44,274 nucleotides of DNA from Chloroflexota bacterium (GTDB taxonomy: Bacteria > Chloroflexota > Limnocylindria > Limnocylindrales > CSP1-4), in assembly GCA_013694835.1 (NCBI GenBank), contig JACDBP010000319.1, forward strand, positions 1-44,274. Direction: 5' to 3'. The translations under genes were made by a program, and so were the position numbers. A model generated the notes under the pieces. It was not told the origin of the DNA and made no database searches. It saw nothing but the letters and a program-made list of their open reading frames with translations. This document shows, in pieces, positions 23,925-31,091 of the stretch (positions are counted from its first letter, which is position 1; each line of letters starts with the position of its first letter).

Positions 23925-23933
23925 TGCTACGCT
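23925..23933 (+). promoter_or_regulatory. Extended -10 before the AI-2E transporter gene
   Basis: TGC-TACGCT ends 11 bases before the ATG at 23945, so the mRNA would have a leader of only about five bases. No ribosome-binding site precedes the ATG, consistent with a leaderless transcript. Confidence 0.4.
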
Positions 23934-23944
23934 CGCCGGCGCAC

Positions 23945-25294
23945 ATGACGACCACGACTCGCCGGCTGCAGGCGCCCACGCCACGCGTCGCGCTCCTGCT
24001 CATCACGACGCTGATCGTGGGCGTGATCCTGTATCTGGGCCGCGACGCAGTCACGCCATTTCTGCTCGGCTTGCTCCTGATCTACGTGATGGACCCGATG
24101 GTCGGCTGGCTCCATCGCCGTGGTGTGCCGCGCGGACTCTCGGTCCTGCTCGTCTATGTGCTCGTCTTCGGCGCATCGTTCCTGGCCCTGGCCCTGCTGC
24201 TCCGCCCACTCGTCTCGCAGGTGATCGGGTTCATCGGCGACCTGCCACGCTTCAACCAGGCCGTCGACGAGGCGACCCGCCAGCTGCGCGGGCTGTACGA
24301 GGGCCTGCAGCTGCCCCCGGCGCTGCGCGAAGCGATCGACCGGGCCCTGGCGGACCTCGGCAACGCCGCGGGCGCCTTCGACGTCCGCTCGCTGCTGCCG
24401 ATCGCAAGCGGCATCTTGGGGGCGATCGGCGCGCTCTTCGGCTACATCATCGTGCCGGTCTGGGCCTTCTACCTGCTCAAGGACCGTGAGCGGCTCCTCG
24501 CCTCCTTCGACCGCTCCCTCCCCGACGGCTGGCGGCGCGATACCTGGGCGGTGCTGCGCATCGTGGAGCGGATCTTCGGCCGCTGGCTGCGGGCCCAGAT
24601 CCTGCTGGGTCTCCTGGTCGGGGCCGCGACCTTCGCCGGGCTCATCGTCCTCGGGTTGCTGGTCGACGAGCGCTTCATCCGGTTCGCGATCCTGCTGGCG
24701 GTCGTGGCGGGGCTCTTCGAGCTGCTGCCCATCATCGGGCCGATCCTGTCGATGATCCCCACACTGCTGGTCGCCCTGACAGTCTCACCACAGGCTGTGG
24801 TGGCGGTGTTCCTCCTCTATCTGCTGGTGCAGCAGCTGGAGAACAACGTGCTCGTGCCCAAGATCCAGGGTGAGGCGATCGAGCTCCACGCATCGGTGGT
24901 CATCTTCTCGCTCATCATCGGTGGCTCGATCGCCGGCCTGCTCGGAGCGATCCTCGCCCTGCCGATCACCGCGGCCGGCAAGGAGATCTACCGCTACCTC
25001 TTCCGACGCCTCAGCGAGGACGCGGACGCGGTCCAGCCCGAGCGTGTTCGGCCGATGGCGCCCGAGGGCCCGGAGGGCGCCACGCCGGACGTATCGATCG
25101 CACGAGCGGACCCGGACGGTGCCGCCGAGCAGTCGACGATAGAGGAGAGGCCTGCGCCATCGGATGAGGAGGCCATGGACGCGCCCGCGCTGCGCGCGAG
25201 ACCTATCGCGGGCGGTCCCGCATCGAAAGGTGCCGCCGGACCCGACGATCCGCCGGGCGATCTAGCCGCCGGGGACCAGGCCGAAGCGCGATGA
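23945..25294 (+). CDS. AI-2E family transporter (PerM/YdiK-like)
   Basis: A 449-residue membrane protein of the AI-2E exporter superfamily, whose members export autoinducer-2 or small solutes or act in Na+(Li+)/H+ antiport. About eight hydrophobic helices are seen. The family hallmarks are D-P-M-V-G-W-L-H-R-R-G-V-P-R at about 45, a periplasmic helical stretch, P-V-W-A-F-Y-L-L-K-D, and Q-Q-L-E-N-N-V-L-V-P-K-I-Q-G near 305. The last 90 residues are a disordered, Pro/Ala/Glu-rich cytoplasmic tail, longer than usual. I chose the ATG at 23945 because upstream frame sequence is not membrane-like and overlaps the promoter. Its substrate cannot be inferred. Confidence 0.85.
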   Translation: MTTTTRRLQAPTPRVALLLITTLIVGVILYLGRDAVTPFLLGLLLIYVMDPMVGWLHRRGVPRGLSVLLVYVLVFGASFLALALLLRPLVSQVIGFIGDLPRFNQAVDEATRQLRGLYEGLQLPPALREAIDRALADLGNAAGAFDVRSLLPIASGILGAIGALFGYIIVPVWAFYLLKDRERLLASFDRSLPDGWRRDTWAVLRIVERIFGRWLRAQILLGLLVGAATFAGLIVLGLLVDERFIRFAILLAVVAGLFELLPIIGPILSMIPTLLVALTVSPQAVVAVFLLYLLVQQLENNVLVPKIQGEAIELHASVVIFSLIIGGSIAGLLGAILALPITAAGKEIYRYLFRRLSEDADAVQPERVRPMAPEGPEGATPDVSIARADPDGAAEQSTIEERPAPSDEEAMDAPALRARPIAGGPASKGAAGPDDPPGDLAAGDQAEAR

Positions 25295-25319
25295 CCCGGC
25301 TCATGGATCGCGGCCGGGT
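25294..25319. terminator. Hairpin between convergent genes
   Basis: ACCCGGC and GCCGGGT form a 7-bp stem with a 12-base loop directly at the end of the transporter gene, followed by a second small hairpin, GGTGC-N6-GCACC. No T-run follows. In the 135-base space between converging transcripts this is a plausible, possibly bidirectional, terminator. Confidence 0.4.
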
Positions 25320-25429
25320 GCACCGGCGCACCGGCGCCCCACCCAAGGCATGGTCGGCCTCCACCTGCGAGCATCCTCAGCCGCCGACGGCCCTGCCGGT
25401 CCACGGGCAGGGTGCCATGCCTCGCAACG

Positions 25430-26584
25430 TCACCACTTGGGTCTTGCCTGCCTTAGGTTGATGCTCTGCAGGATGCCGAGGCCGATGGCGACGCTGATGA
25501 TCGATGCGCCGCCGTGGGTGATGAACGGCAACGGGATACCCGTGACCGGCATCAATCCGAGGATCATCCCGAGGTTGACCAGCAGCTGGAACAGCAGCAG
25601 GGATGCGATGCCTGCCGCGAAGGCGAGCCCGAAGGGATCAGCCGAACGCCACCCGACGAGCATCACCCGCCAGAGCAGCGCGGTGAACAGCAGCAGCACC
25701 ACGAGGCCACCGACAAACCCGAGCTCCTGGAGCAGGACCGCACCGGCAAAGTCGGTCGTTGACACCGGGAGGTAATCCGATGTCCCGGTCGTGCCATGGG
25801 TGAGCCCCAACCCGAATACTCCGCCCGAGCCGACGGCGATCTGCGACTGGATGACCTGGAAGCCGCTGTTGGTGGGGTCGTTCGTGGGGTCGAGGAATGC
25901 GAGGATCCGCTGACGCTGGTAGTTGTGGAGCAGCTCCGTCCAGATGACCGGCACCGCGGCCACCGCGGCGGCGGCGAAGATGGCCATCCACTTGAGGCTC
26001 GCGCCGGACATGAACAGCACCCCGGCCAGGACCGCGCCGAAGACGAGCGAGGTGCCGAGGTCCGGCTGTGACAGGACCAGGGCAAGCGGCGGCAGGGCCA
26101 CGAATCCCGCTCCCAGGATCGTGCTGAGATGCCCGACGCGCTGGCCGCGTGACGCGATGAAGTTCGCCAGGACGATGATCGTCAGGATCTTGGCGATCTC
26201 CGAGAACTGGAACTGGACGCCGAAGATCGTCACCCAGCGTGAGGTGCCGCCGACTCCGCTGCCAAGGGCGAGGGTGACCACGAGGAGCGCCAGGTTGAGC
26301 AGGTAGACGGGCCAGGAGAAGGTGCGCAGCCAGCGGTAGTCGAAGGCCGTTGCGAGCGTGAACGCCACGACCGCCAGCGCCAGCCACATGAGCGCGCGAG
26401 AGAAGGTCCCACCGGCTGCGAGCCGGGCGCCGTCAGGACTGTTCGAGTAGGCGATGAGCAGCCCGAATGTGGCCAGCGCCAGCGCATAGATCACGAGTTG
26501 GATGTCGAAGACATTCCAGACGGCGGTCGCCGTTCTCGCAGTCCACGCCGCCGCCCTCGGCGGCTGGAGGCGGATCGCGCCCAT
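25430..26584 (-). CDS. rodA: RodA, SEDS peptidoglycan glycosyltransferase
   Basis: A 384-residue SEDS-family polytopic protein that polymerises lipid II during cell elongation. About ten hydrophobic helices are visible. Conserved pieces are G-G-T-S-R-W-V around residue 112, F-S-E-I-A-K-I after it, Q-P-D-L-G-T-S in the middle, and the large extracellular loop region with T-D-F-A-G-A-V-L-L-Q-E-L-G-F-V-G-G. The C-terminal G-I-P-L-P-F-I-T-H-G-G is diagnostic of RodA/FtsW. ATG at 26584 shares one base with the stop of the PBP2 gene (TGATG), so the pair is translationally coupled, as expected for partners. RodA rather than FtsW is supported by this pairing. Confidence 0.93.
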   Translation of the reverse strand: MGAIRLQPPRAAAWTARTATAVWNVFDIQLVIYALALATFGLLIAYSNSPDGARLAAGGTFSRALMWLALAVVAFTLATAFDYRWLRTFSWPVYLLNLALLVVTLALGSGVGGTSRWVTIFGVQFQFSEIAKILTIIVLANFIASRGQRVGHLSTILGAGFVALPPLALVLSQPDLGTSLVFGAVLAGVLFMSGASLKWMAIFAAAAVAAVPVIWTELLHNYQRQRILAFLDPTNDPTNSGFQVIQSQIAVGSGGVFGLGLTHGTTGTSDYLPVSTTDFAGAVLLQELGFVGGLVVLLLFTALLWRVMLVGWRSADPFGLAFAAGIASLLLFQLLVNLGMILGLMPVTGIPLPFITHGGASIISVAIGLGILQSINLRQARPKW

Positions 26585-28518
26585 CAGTTGCCGCCTTGGG
26601 AGTTGTAGAAGTTGGCGCGCTTCAGCAGGTCGAAGTTACGGAGGTCCTTCTTCACCTTGTAGTGGATCTGCAGGAAGTACTTGACGATCTCGGTCGCCAT
26701 GTTTCCCTTGGTGCGGGAGTCGTAGGCGAACGCGAGCACGGCAAGCTCCGAGTCGGTGCCACTGACCGCCCTGTAGCCACTCGGGTCGCCGGGCTGCATC
26801 CGGGGGTCCTTGGGTACGAACGCGGCGAACCACGAGTGATAGGGAAGACGACCCTTGCTGTCCCGGTTGCCGAACTCGGCGGTGCCGGACTTGCCCGCGA
26901 CGACGAGGGGGAGGTCGACCAGGTTGTACGTATGGCGGATGGTGACCACCCTACGCGCGGCGACACGCATCGTCCGGAGCACCTCGGGATCGACGTCGAG
27001 CTGACGGATCAGCTTCGGCTCGAAGTCCCGGACGACCGTTCCATCGGCGCTGAGGATCCGCCGGACCACCTGAGGCTGAAAGACCTTGCCACCGTTGGCA
27101 AGGGCCGCGTACGCATTGAGGACCTGCAGTGGGGTCGCCGAGTCGTACCCCTGGCCGATCCCGGCCTGATACGTCTCGCCCGGGTAGATGCGCTCGCCAA
27201 AGACATCCTGCTTCCAGGCGTTGGTGGGGACGATGCCCCTCGCCTCGCCCGGCAGGTCGATCCCCGTTCGAGCACCGAACCCGTACTGCTTGGCCCAGTA
27301 GGCGAGCCGGTCGATGCCGAGCCGGCCGGCGACCTGGAAGAAATACGTGTCGCTCGAGTGCCCGAAGCCGTCGTAGATGTTGAGCGGGCCCCAGCCGCGG
27401 CGGTTCCACTCGTAATAGCGGTAGCGGCCGATGCTGAGGTAGCCCTTGGTCCTGAGGGTCGAATCCGTCGTGATCTTGCCGTCCGCGAGGCCGCCGGTCC
27501 CGGTGACCAGCTTGTACGTGGAGCCCGGCGGGTACTGCTCGTTGATGGCGAAGTTCAGCAGCGGTCGGGACGGATCCTTGAGCAGCTTGTCGAAGTCCTC
27601 GCCAGAGATGCCTCGAGCGAACAGGTTGTTGTCGTAGTTGGGCAACGAGACCATCGCCAGGACCTCGCCCGTCTGCGGGTTCATGACGATGAAGACGCCG
27701 CGCTTGAGGCCGGCGAGCTCGATGCCCCAACGAAGCGCCTTCTCGGCTTCCTTCTGGAGGTCGACATCGATCGATAGCTCCAGGGTGTTCCCTGCCAGCT
27801 CTTCCTGGGGCTTGGCCACCACCCGCAACCTGCGCCCAGACGCGTCGCGTTCCACCTGCTCGACGCCGTAGGTACCGCGGAGCTCGGTCTCATAGACCGC
27901 CTCGACGCCGGCCTTGCCCAGCGAGTCGTCCTGCAGATAGCCCTTCTCCTCGAGTCGCACGAAGTCATCGGGATCGATCGCACCGGTGAATCCGAGGATG
28001 TGCGAGACGAGTGCGCCATAGGGATACTCCCGGCGCGGCTCCACGCCCACCTGGACGCCGGGCAGGGACAGGTGGTCCTCGGTCAGCACGTGGGCGACAT
28101 CGACCGGGATATCGCTTGCCACGCGGATGTACTCGAACCGAGAGCCCGGATTGCGGTCGAGCGTCTCGTTCATCTCGGCGACGGGGATGTCAAGCAGCGT
28201 CGACAGGCGCTGGAGGACCTCCTCACGCCTGCTGAAGGGCAGGTCAGCCTGGCGGATCTTCACCACGTACGTCGGAACGTTCGTGACTAGGACCCGACCC
28301 GCGCGGTCCACCATCAGTCCCCGCGCCGATGACACAGCAACGTCGACGAACCGCTGGTCGTCGGCGAGGGCCGCGTAGTAGCCGCCCTGCGCGACCTGGA
28401 GGTAGAACAGGCGCGTACCAAGGGCGCCGACCACCAGGACGGCGATCAGGCTGAACACGATGAATCGGGGGAGCAGCCGACCCCTGGGCGCCGGATCGCC
28501 CAACACCACGCCGCTCAT
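26584..28518 (-). CDS. mrdA: Penicillin-binding protein 2 (elongation transpeptidase)
   Basis: A 644-residue class B PBP that cross-links peptidoglycan in the Rod complex. One N-terminal membrane helix (about 18-40) is followed by a pedestal/dimer domain and the transpeptidase domain. Active-site motifs in order are S-T-Y-K (in P-P-G-S-T-Y-K), S-S-D (the S-x-D variant common in PBP2) and K-S-G-T. E-Q-Y and Y-Q-A-G-I-G-Q-G-Y also match the family. A Lys/Arg-rich C-terminal tail of about 40 residues follows. The ATG at 28518 overlaps the mreD stop by four bases (ATGA); a codon four residues upstream is in frame but inside mreD. Confidence 0.94.
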   Translation of the reverse strand: MSGVVLGDPAPRGRLLPRFIVFSLIAVLVVGALGTRLFYLQVAQGGYYAALADDQRFVDVAVSSARGLMVDRAGRVLVTNVPTYVVKIRQADLPFSRREEVLQRLSTLLDIPVAEMNETLDRNPGSRFEYIRVASDIPVDVAHVLTEDHLSLPGVQVGVEPRREYPYGALVSHILGFTGAIDPDDFVRLEEKGYLQDDSLGKAGVEAVYETELRGTYGVEQVERDASGRRLRVVAKPQEELAGNTLELSIDVDLQKEAEKALRWGIELAGLKRGVFIVMNPQTGEVLAMVSLPNYDNNLFARGISGEDFDKLLKDPSRPLLNFAINEQYPPGSTYKLVTGTGGLADGKITTDSTLRTKGYLSIGRYRYYEWNRRGWGPLNIYDGFGHSSDTYFFQVAGRLGIDRLAYWAKQYGFGARTGIDLPGEARGIVPTNAWKQDVFGERIYPGETYQAGIGQGYDSATPLQVLNAYAALANGGKVFQPQVVRRILSADGTVVRDFEPKLIRQLDVDPEVLRTMRVAARRVVTIRHTYNLVDLPLVVAGKSGTAEFGNRDSKGRLPYHSWFAAFVPKDPRMQPGDPSGYRAVSGTDSELAVLAFAYDSRTKGNMATEIVKYFLQIHYKVKKDLRNFDLLKRANFYNSQGGN

Positions 28519-29030
28519 GCGCCGAGCCACTCCGTGCGTTCCGCTGGCGCATAGCGGATGAGGTACCAGCGGACGACGCCGGCAACCACGAATGCCAGCA
28601 GCGCGTTGAGCAGGGCGACGATCCCGACGCTCTGGAGCGAGGCAGGAGAGGCCGCGAGGCCGGTCGTGCCCGAGAGGATGACGAGGCTCAACCCCTGGTA
28701 GAGGAACGTCAGCGCGAACGCGAGCAGGACGGCGACGAGTCGTCGGTTGTGCCCAGCGATACGCGCAGCCGCGATCGCCACGCCGACCGCCATGATCATC
28801 GAGAAGGTCGCCGCCCCGACGGGCCGCTCGGAAGATAGGATCAGATCAAGCATCAAACCGCCAAGGAAGGCCCATACCAGTCCCTCCTCGAGTCCGACCA
28901 GCATCGCCGCGACGATCGCCATGACGAGGACGAGATCGGGCTTGGCGCCAGCCAAGGTGAGCTCGGGAAGGACGCTCGCTTCGAGCAGCGCTGCCATCAC
29001 GGCACCGACAGCTGCGAGGGGGAGACTCAC
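28515..29030 (-). CDS. mreD: Rod shape-determining protein MreD
   Basis: A 171-residue protein with five or six hydrophobic helices and few charged residues, placed directly before mrdA and rodA as in elongasome operons. The pattern P-E-L-T-L-A-G-A-K-P-D-L-V-L and G-F/W-x-G-G-L-M-L-D-L are typical of MreD, whose sequence is otherwise poorly conserved. The start is taken as the GTG at 29030, where a short upstream frame ends in overlap (GTGTGA). No ribosome-binding site is evident. mreB and mreC, normally upstream, are missing here and must lie elsewhere if present. Confidence 0.8.
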   Translation of the reverse strand: MSLPLAAVGAVMAALLEASVLPELTLAGAKPDLVLVMAIVAAMLVGLEEGLVWAFLGGLMLDLILSSERPVGAATFSMIMAVGVAIAAARIAGHNRRLVAVLLAFALTFLYQGLSLVILSGTTGLAASPASLQSVGIVALLNALLAFVVAGVVRWYLIRYAPAERTEWLGA

Positions 29031-29107
29031 ACCGTGGATCCGGGATGCACGCTCGTTGGCCCCGTCCGAGCGTCGGATGGGCGCAGCTTGAGCGCGAACG
29101 ACTTCAC
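29027..29107 (-). CDS. Possible leaderless leader peptide coupled to mreD
   Basis: A 26-residue frame starting with GTG at 29107 and ending in a TGA that immediately follows and overlaps the mreD GTG region (GTG-TGA). The predicted peptide starts V-K-S-F-A-L-K-L-R-P-S and is basic. A TATACT box ends 11 bases before its GTG, the same spacing as at secA, so the peptide could be translated from a leaderless mRNA and hand ribosomes to mreD. There is no homology support. Confidence 0.3.
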   Translation of the reverse strand: MKSFALKLRPSDARTGPTSVHPGSTV

Positions 29108-29117
29108 TACGCGGGCA

Positions 29118-29123
29118 AGTATA
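29118..29123 (-). promoter_or_regulatory. -10 box of the mreD-mrdA-rodA operon
   Basis: TATACT on the minus strand (29123-29118). Transcription would start near 29111. No -35 consensus is visible in the GC-rich sequence before it. Confidence 0.5.
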
Positions 29124-29188
29124 CGGGTGCGACGGGGCCTCCGGGCACGAAGGTTTCCACCACCTTTCCACACTCCGGCGGTCGACAT

Positions 29189-29204
29189 GGTTGCACGTGA
29201 AACA
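29189..29204. promoter_or_regulatory. parS centromere-like site 1
   Basis: GGTTGCACGTGAAACA matches 14 of 16 positions of the bacterial parS consensus TGTTTCACGTGAAACA, including the CACGTG core and flanking GTT/AAC. It lies about 190 bases before parA. Confidence 0.8.
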
Positions 29205-29215
29205 GGCCGGACAAA

Positions 29216-29231
29216 GGTTCCACGTGCAACT
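29216..29231. promoter_or_regulatory. parS centromere-like site 2
   Basis: GGTTCCACGTGCAACT keeps GTT-N-CACGTG-N-AAC and matches 12 of 16 consensus positions. Its centre is 27 bases from that of site 1. The mreD/parA intergenic region holds nothing else coding. Confidence 0.65.
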
Positions 29232-29344
29232 CCCCCGTAACGATCGATGAAGGCGGGGTGAACTGGTCGTGGAGACCCGCGTGCGACCGTGTAGGCGATC
29301 GGTGAGAGTGCCGCTCCCAGCGCGCAGAGAACCCTCTCATCGAC

Positions 29345-29350
29345 TAGAAT
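29345..29350 (+). promoter_or_regulatory. -10 box of the parA-gyrA operon
   Basis: TAGAAT lies 35 bases before the parA GTG, with transcription expected near 29357. No good -35 is seen. It sits about 115 bases downstream of the parS pair, so ParB spreading could reach it. Confidence 0.45.
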
Positions 29351-29385
29351 CCGAGGCTGTGGATGCACCCCGATCGCGGACCTGA

Positions 29386-30201
29386 GTGGGCGAGACCATC
29401 GCTTGCGCGAACCAGAAGGGTGGTGTCGGGAAGACCACCACCGTCGTCAACCTCGCGGCTTACCTGGCCCTCGAGGGACAGCAGGTCCTTGTCGTTGACA
29501 TCGACCCTCAGGGGAATGCGACCAGCGGTCTCGGCCATGACAAGGCGACCGTGGAACGCTCCATGTACGAGGCCCTTGTCGGAGGTTCCGCCGCCCGATC
29601 GCTGATCGTGCCCACGGCGATCGCGGGACTCAGCCTCATCCCCGCCTCCACCGACCTTGCGGGGCTCGAGATCGAGCTCGTGCCCCTGGAGCGGCGCGAG
29701 CGTCGTTTGCGCACGGTCCTGGAACCCCTTCGCGAGGAGTTCGACTACGTCCTGTTCGACTGCCCGCCCTCCGTGGGACTCATCACCATCAACGCCCTTA
29801 CGGCGGCGGACAGCGTGTTGATCCCCCTGCAATGCGAGTACTACGCGCTCGAAGGACTGAGTCAGCTGCTCGCCACGATCAATCTCGTGCGCGACCACCT
29901 GAACCCATCGCTGCGCATCAAGGGCGTGCTGCTGACGATGTACGACGCACGCACCACGCTGTCGGCGGACGTCAGCGCCGAGGTGCGCCGGCATCTCGGT
30001 GATCGCGTCTTCGAGACGCGCGTGCCGCGCAGCGTCCGCCTTTCCGAGGCGCCGAGCTATGGCCAACCAGTGGCCCTGTACAGCCCGGGTTCGAAGGGTG
30101 CCGAGGCATACCGGAACGCAGCCACCGAACTGCTGCGTCGCGATGGCCACGTCGAGTCCGCGAAGGTCTCGGTCGGCGTCCCGCAGTTGGCAGGCGTATG
30201 A
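29386..30201 (+). CDS. parA: Chromosome-partitioning ATPase ParA/Soj
   Basis: A 271-residue deviant-Walker ATPase that binds nucleoid DNA and moves ParB-parS complexes. The Walker A is K-G-G-V-G-K-T-T-T with the signature lysine (about 11-19). D-I-D-P-Q-G-N-A-T follows, and Walker B is V-L-F-D-C-P-P. There is no N-terminal HTH domain, so it is the chromosomal Soj type. Only the GTG at 29386 works as start, because a stop lies in frame upstream. It is first in an operon with parB, gyrB, an AlkD-like gene and gyrA. Confidence 0.95.
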   Translation: MGETIACANQKGGVGKTTTVVNLAAYLALEGQQVLVVDIDPQGNATSGLGHDKATVERSMYEALVGGSAARSLIVPTAIAGLSLIPASTDLAGLEIELVPLERRERRLRTVLEPLREEFDYVLFDCPPSVGLITINALTAADSVLIPLQCEYYALEGLSQLLATINLVRDHLNPSLRIKGVLLTMYDARTTLSADVSAEVRRHLGDRVFETRVPRSVRLSEAPSYGQPVALYSPGSKGAEAYRNAATELLRRDGHVESAKVSVGVPQLAGV

Positions 30202-31091
30202 CGGTCGAAGGGCGTCGCGCGACCGGTGGTCTCGGGCGCGGGCTTGCTGCATTGATCCCGTCCCGACCGTCGGGTGGCGCGCCGACCGAGATCCCGCTCG
30301 CGCAGATCCGCCGCAATCCCTATCAGCCTCGCCTGCAGTTCGAGCAGCAGGAGCTCGAACGGCTTGCCGAGAGCATCGCCGAACATGGCGTCATCCAGCC
30401 CATCCTCGTGACCCCCGCCGTCGAGGGCTATCAGCTCGTGGCTGGAGAGCGGCGGGTGCGCGCCGCCGAGATGGCCGGCCTCGAACGGATCCCAGCGCTC
30501 ATCCGCACGATCGGTGAGCAGCAGCAGCTCGGCCTGGCCCTTGTCGAGAACCTGCAGCGCGCCGATCTCAACGCGATGGACGCGGCGCGCGCCTTCCGCC
30601 GACTCGCGGACGAGTTCGGCCTGACCCAGGATGAGATCGCCCGGCGCGTCGGTCGCGCCCGTCCGAGCATCACCAACACCCTCCGCCTGCTGGACCTGGC
30701 GCCGCGCGTGCAGGACGCCGTTCGCGACGGCTCCATCACGGAGGGACACGCGCGGGCTATCGGCGGCCTCGAGGATGGACCGCACCAGGAAGCCCTGCTT
30801 GACGCCGTCCTTGCCCGCTCCCTCTCGGTGAGGCAGGCCGAGGAGCTCGCGCGACGGACGAAGAAGGCGAAGACGGCGAAGGACGCAGCGAAGCCCGACG
30901 ATGCCGAGGAACCCGCTTCGGTCGCGTCGGTCGACCCGGATGTCGAGCGGCTCGAGATGGATCTCCGCACCGCGCTCGGCACCAAGGTCACGCTGGTGCC
31001 GGGCCGAAAGGGCGGGCGCATCACCATCGAGTACTACGACGGCGACGACCTGGATCGGCTCGTAGGAATGCTGACCGGGGATCGCCGATGA
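30198..31091 (+). CDS. parB: Chromosome-partitioning protein ParB/Spo0J
   Basis: A 297-residue CTPase and DNA-binding protein that loads on parS. The N-terminal G-G-L-G-R-G-L-A-A-L-I-P, the N-P-Y-Q-P-R motif, and the CTP-binding G-E-R-R-V-R-A-A (C-box) are present. The L-V-E-N-L-Q-R motif and the helix-turn-helix (about 140-165, with G-L-T-Q-D-E-I-A-R-R-V-G-R-A-R-P-S-I) follow. A charged linker rich in Lys/Ala leads to the C-terminal dimer domain. ATG overlaps the parA stop by four bases. Its probable sites are the two parS-like sequences upstream of parA. Confidence 0.96.
   Translation: MTVEGRRATGGLGRGLAALIPSRPSGGAPTEIPLAQIRRNPYQPRLQFEQQELERLAESIAEHGVIQPILVTPAVEGYQLVAGERRVRAAEMAGLERIPALIRTIGEQQQLGLALVENLQRADLNAMDAARAFRRLADEFGLTQDEIARRVGRARPSITNTLRLLDLAPRVQDAVRDGSITEGHARAIGGLEDGPHQEALLDAVLARSLSVRQAEELARRTKKAKTAKDAAKPDDAEEPASVASVDPDVERLEMDLRTALGTKVTLVPGRKGGRITIEYYDGDDLDRLVGMLTGDRR

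Noticed and set aside
27300..27400. S-S-D instead of S-S-N in PBP2 as a possible active-site defect
   Set aside because: The S-x-D form is usual in PBP2 enzymes, so it is not an anomaly.
29153..29366. DnaA-box-like sequences (CTTTCCACA, GTTTCCACC, TGTGGATGC) suggesting oriC
   Set aside because: Matches are only 6-7 of 9, there is no AT-rich unwinding element and no dnaA or dnaN nearby; the parS sites explain the region better.
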